In this document: positions 19,994 to 23,228 of the stretch, piece after piece
Layout of the letters: every line of letters begins with the position of its first letter
Numbering within the stretch: position 1 is the first letter of the stretch
Source: Basidiobolus meristosporus CBS 931.73
Lineage: Eukaryota > Basidiobolomycota > Basidiobolomycetes > Basidiobolales > Basidiobolaceae
Length of the DNA stretch: 23,228 nucleotides
Assembly: GCA_002104905.1 (NCBI GenBank)
Contig: MCFE01000969.1
Location: 1 to 23,228 of the forward strand
Direction: 5' to 3'
Translations under genes and position numbers: made by a program
Notes under the pieces: generated by a model
Seen by the model: the letters and a program-made list of their open reading frames with translations, nothing else
Database searches by the model: none
Told to the model about the DNA's origin: nothing

Positions 19994-20566
19994 TACACTG
20001 ATATATCTGCGTCTTCCTTCATGTTCTTTGCTAGCACTTTTTCCCTTTGAGCAATAACTTGGCCCTGCAAGGAGTCAGTAATAATGCTGGCAGCTTGAAA
20101 TTACTCCCCTCAATACAATCTCTTGATGGGATGATAATGGTGTTTATCTGATCTTACTGCTAAATAGTGTAAAAGCTTGAGAGTGTTTTTGTGGTTTTTC
20201 AGCCAAAATTGCCTGGCACTCCAATGGTCCTAATGAGCACTTCATTTATATAAGCAGAACCAGCCAGCCAGTACATCCCATTGTCTTATATGGCCAGAAA
20301 CTTAATAGCATTGTAATGAACTTATTGCAAACCTCTGCTGACATTACCAATGCAGTATAGCAGCCTACCAATTGTTCTGTATAATGCTACTGTCCCAATG
20401 ACCAATTGGTATCTTTGTTTTTTACCACATCTTGCACCTTTGATATTACCTCTATAGAATCACCCTTGCGATACACCTACACACAACCCACTTAGGTATT
20501 CCACACATACTACATACTTCTACCTACATCCTCACCAGCTGCAATTGACAATCGTCTATCACCTCA
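19994..20566. other. No recognised gene
   Basis: Mixed-composition DNA. A fragment of a possible minus-strand frame lies near 20000-20060; otherwise nothing is recognised. Confidence 0.5.
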
Positions 20567-20660
20567 ACTTTACAGCTTTTGAGCGTGAGATTTGCAAGTT
20601 TACCACATACCTTTTATTGCTTGTAAAATATACATCTTGCAAGCACATGCGTAGTTGCCA
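20567..20660 (+). repeat. Diverged direct repeat, copy 2
   Basis: Partner of 17004-17097, same orientation, about 3.56 kb apart, ungapped over 94 bp. A 73-codon open frame on the plus strand (20545-20766) covers it but is not shared with copy 1, so it is not taken as a gene. Confidence 0.6.
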
Positions 20661-20931
20661 TTGTCACCTAGCACCCAATTGGCTCATTGACCAACACACA
20701 AGCCAACTGATTGCTACCAAATATTGCATTTTGCCCATTGAGAAAGTAATTCTCAGATCCCAATGATTGGACAACATGCAATAGCAAGCACACTGCCAAT
20801 CAGGCAGGTGCATATCAGATCAAATAGCTGCACTGGTGTTACTGGTGATGTTTGCGTATGCAGGGTGTTTATTATGAGGGTTGTGTCTCAAATGCAAGAC
20901 AACCAAGACATTACTTATAATTAAAGTATAT

Positions 20932-21279
20932 TAGACTTGTTCCGTTGGATAGTGCCACATTGAGCCATGAGTGCCAAATAGTGCCATAGTGTGCCTGAGA
21001 GTCATAGCAGACCTAAACTTGGCCACAGAGTGTGGCATATAGTTCTTCATATTCATGCAAAGCAGCCCCTGTGTTTCACCTACGGTGCAGGAGAAAATCA
21101 ATTTTTTAACCTTTTTTTTGGGATCAAATTTGTTCATGACGTAAAAGAGCACAGACAGACTGAAGATATGCATCTGGTACATAATACCCATGGCACTCTA
21201 AATCTAGCCCCACAGGCTTGTAGCATGTCACAAAAATGCATGGCACTATCTTGGTCCACTGGTACTATCTGGCACTATA
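20932..21279 (+). repeat. Palindrome left arm
   Basis: The outer end carries three AGTGCCA heptamers (20951-20957, 20970-20976, 20980-20986). The inner end carries the same heptamer inverted, TGGCACT (21191-21197, 21241-21247, 21270-21276). The arm is thus itself bounded by ATAGTGCCA and TGGCACTAT. A 97-codon frame (20991-21284) spans it, with no recognised domain. Confidence 0.8.
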
Positions 21280-21319
21280 TTTAAATATTAGCCCTAAAGT
21301 AGAACCTATACAAAGCACT

Positions 21320-21667
21320 TATAGTGCCAGATAGTACCAGTGGACCAAGATAGTGCCATGCATTTTTGTGACATGCTACAAGCCTGTGGGGCTAGATTTA
21401 GAGTGCCATGGGTATTGTGTACCAGATGCATATCTTCAGTCTGTCTGTGCTCTTTTATGTCATACACAATTTTGATCCTAAAAAAAAGGTTAAAAAATTG
21501 ATTTTCTCCTGCACCGTAGGTGAAACACAGGGGCTGCTTTGCATGAATATGCAGAACTCTAAGCCACACTCTGTGGCCAAGTTTAGGTCTGCTATGACTC
21601 TCGGGCACACTATGGCACTATTTGGCACTCATGGCTCAATGTGGCACTATCCAACGGAACAAGTCTA
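21320..21667 (-). repeat. Palindrome right arm
   Basis: Inverted copy of the left arm, with the same heptamer arrangement in mirror order. Mismatches cluster near the poly-T tract (around 21465-21480) and near 21550-21562. The mirrored frame (21608-21306) is also open but accumulates replacement changes. Confidence 0.8.
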
Positions 21668-21951
21668 TTGATCACTGATTCATAATGGCCTGATTTGGCT
21701 TGCAAAAAGACATGCAATATCTAGATCATGGCCAATGGAAACAACTAAATGCCATTGCATCATCTTCTCCTAGGTTTTTTCCTCACTAGGACTACTACTG
21801 GAACATTCAGTTATTATTCACCTTGTACACCTGAACTAGTGATGTTGATATGTTTATTACTTGCCAAAGGCTCTGGTGGTACATGTACCTCATGTAGGTA
21901 ATGTTGCAATTTAAGAAGTGATTTGGATATAAGAAACTTATCAAGAAATAG
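21668..21951. other. Spacer between palindrome and copia LTR
   Basis: About 280 bp without recognised features. The left border is fixed by the palindrome end; the right border depends on where the copia LTR ends. Confidence 0.5.
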
Positions 21952-22270
21952 TGATAATAGTTGAACTGTTGTTTATTCATAAAGAAGCTCAGTATTTATA
22001 CCTTTGTAGAAGTAATACAGCTGCAACACTAAGTTGGGAGGGTTTCTCAATATTCAGGAGCATTCTGTAACAGTTTTAGGGTTGGTACATAATGTTTGGT
22101 AATAGTGCTAATTTGATCCTGACTATAAGGGAATAATCATAAGATCATATATCTGGAGAAAGTGGCAAAGTTAAGGCAGTAATTGAGTCCTACAGTGACT
22201 AAGACAAGACTAGAATTGTTAAGTAAATTTTTAGCTGCTGAATGATACCAAATAGTCCAATATTTCAACA
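21952..22270 (-). repeat. Ty1/copia 3' LTR
   Basis: On the minus strand it starts TGTTGAAATATTGG at 22270, directly after a polypurine tract TGAGGGGGAG (22280-22271), a standard copia arrangement. The far end is placed at TATTATCA (21952) as the best CA end; 21968 is an alternative. A TATA-like GTATAAAT lies near 22000-21993. The other LTR lies outside the window. Confidence 0.65.
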
Positions 22271-23228
22271 CTCCCCCTCAACTAAATAATTTCTTGATCC
22301 CAATTTCTCTCTAAGGATCTCAATCTGTGGCCTAGCTAGTGGTTTTGTCAATATGTCTGCCACCATTTTGTCAGTTGGGCAGTAAACCAGCTCCATTAAG
22401 TTATTTTCTACAGCTTCCCTCACAAAGTGATGCTGTATATCAATGTGCTTAGTTCTGGCATGATTAGTAGGATTTCTAGCTAATGAAATACAACTTTGAT
22501 TATTCTTGTAAATACATGTTGGTTCACCTGAATTAAAACCTAAGTCTTTGAATAATTTTTGTAGCCATATAGCCTCCTTAGTTGCTTGACATGCAGCCAT
22601 ATATTTGGCTTCAGTTGTAGATAGTGCCACAGTTGGTTGTTTCTTGCAATTCCAAGTAATAGCTGCACCAGCATAAAGAAATACATAGCCTGTGGTAGAG
22701 TGTCTGTCAATCAGATCCCTACCCCAATCTGAATCACTATAACCATCAAATTTTTGCCTATTAACTGCTCCAGAGTATTCCAGTACCATATTTATGGCAC
22801 CTTGTAGATATCTGAAAATCCTCTTAACTGCTGCAATTTGATCTGATCCATAATTCTGCATGAATTGACTGACTATTCCAACAGCTACTGCAATATCTGG
22901 ACATGTAGACACCATCAAGTACATTAGGCTACCAACCATTGATTGATAGGGAAAGTTTTGGTCCATATTTGAGCCGTTTTCATCCATAACTGGCTGAGAT
23001 TTGCTTAATTTCAGGTTGTTGTCCATAGGGATTGCTGCAGGTTTGCAATTTTCCATTTTGAAGCGTCTAAGAATGTCCCTGATGTACTTAGACTAATTCA
23101 GCACAATTTTCTGAGTAGGTATGTCAAATTTGACCTTATTTCCAAGAAAATAGCTCAATTTTCCAAGATCTTTCATCTCAAACTTGCTGAAGAGATCTGA
23201 TTTTGTCTGTTTAAGTGCCTCTTGATCA
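22265..23228 (-). pseudogene. pol: Ty1/copia Pol: RT end and RNase H
   Basis: The minus strand carries the last part of a Ty1/copia Pol, truncated by the window edge. The RT C-terminal part near 23228-23060 reads FEMKDLGKLSYFLG and SKYIRDILRRFKM, with an in-frame TAG at 23093-23095 where LNQSKY is expected (CAG to TAG). Then follow PYQSMVGSLMYLM, CPDIAVAVG and the RNase H: GYSDSDWGRD, STTGYVF, ALSTTEAKYMAACQATKEA and NNQSCISLARNP, then HARTKHIDIQHHF and ADILTKPL. The family motif DNQS is NNQS, a likely loss of a catalytic aspartate. The frame ends at TGA (22265-22267), inside the first bases of the LTR. Confidence 0.93.

Larger units (their letters stand above)
20932..21667. mobile_element. 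Large palindromic element flanked by TA
   Basis: Two 348-bp arms (20932-21279 and 21320-21667) are inverted copies differing at about ten positions by eye, with no net indel, around a 40-nt AT-rich loop (21280-21319). The outer boundary is TA on both sides (20932-20933 and 21666-21667), as expected for Tc1/mariner-type target duplication, although TA is also part of the palindrome. There is no transposase. Best read as a non-autonomous foldback or MITE-type element; its family is not recognised. Confidence 0.8.

Noticed and set aside
20545-20766. 73-codon plus-strand open frame as a gene
   Set aside because: No recognised motif, and the frame is not kept in the homologous repeat at 17004-17097.

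Overview
The window is retrotransposon graveyard DNA from a eukaryote, most likely a filamentous fungus and plausibly a basidiomycete. This rests on the mix of Ty3/gypsy elements (one a chromovirus with a terminal chromodomain) and a Ty1/copia element, and on the style of their Gag and Pol proteins. The taxonomic call is inference. No intact host gene, tRNA, rRNA or CRISPR array was recognised. CpG dinucleotides are strikingly rare throughout, at a handful per kb by eye, as expected in a genome that methylates CpG and loses it by deamination.

Layout from left to right. Element A (Ty3/gypsy, minus strand, about 1-5476) carries Gag, a CCHC zinc knuckle, protease, RT, RNase H and an integrase C-terminal stub. 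It is cut by two LTRs of related families: a solo LTR here called alpha (19-822) and a solo LTR called epsilon (1272-2348) with a perfect 5-bp target duplication. Element B (5477-11390, plus strand) is a complete but decayed chromovirus with two 528-529 bp LTRs about 96% identical, a leader, Gag, PR, RT, RNase H, INT and chromodomain. Element C (11391-13990, plus) is the 3' part (RT thumb, RNase H, INT, 3' LTR) of another gypsy family, split by a second alpha LTR (11789-12361, minus). Element D (about 14545-16760, minus) is a badly decayed relative of C containing PR, RT, RNase H and an INT fragment, tail-to-tail with C.

From 16860 to 20930 lies AT-rich DNA with no convincing gene, one diverged pair of direct repeats and one weak coding-like remnant. 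At 20932-21667 there is a large, almost perfect palindrome: 348-bp arms about 97% identical around a 40-nt loop, flanked by TA. It looks like a non-autonomous foldback/MITE-type element of unknown family. The right end (21952-23228) is the 3' part of a minus-strand Ty1/copia element, with RT and RNase H reading through the polypurine tract into the LTR.

None of the Pol genes is intact. Several catalytic acids and conserved glycines are lost, and many frames carry stops or frameshifts, so the elements are presumably immobile. The most interesting signals are the palindrome, a roughly 260-bp module shared between the epsilon LTR and the leader of element B, and the placing of three alpha/epsilon LTR insertions next to GA(C/T)CA(C/T) motifs, two of them at the same RNase H codons of unrelated elements.
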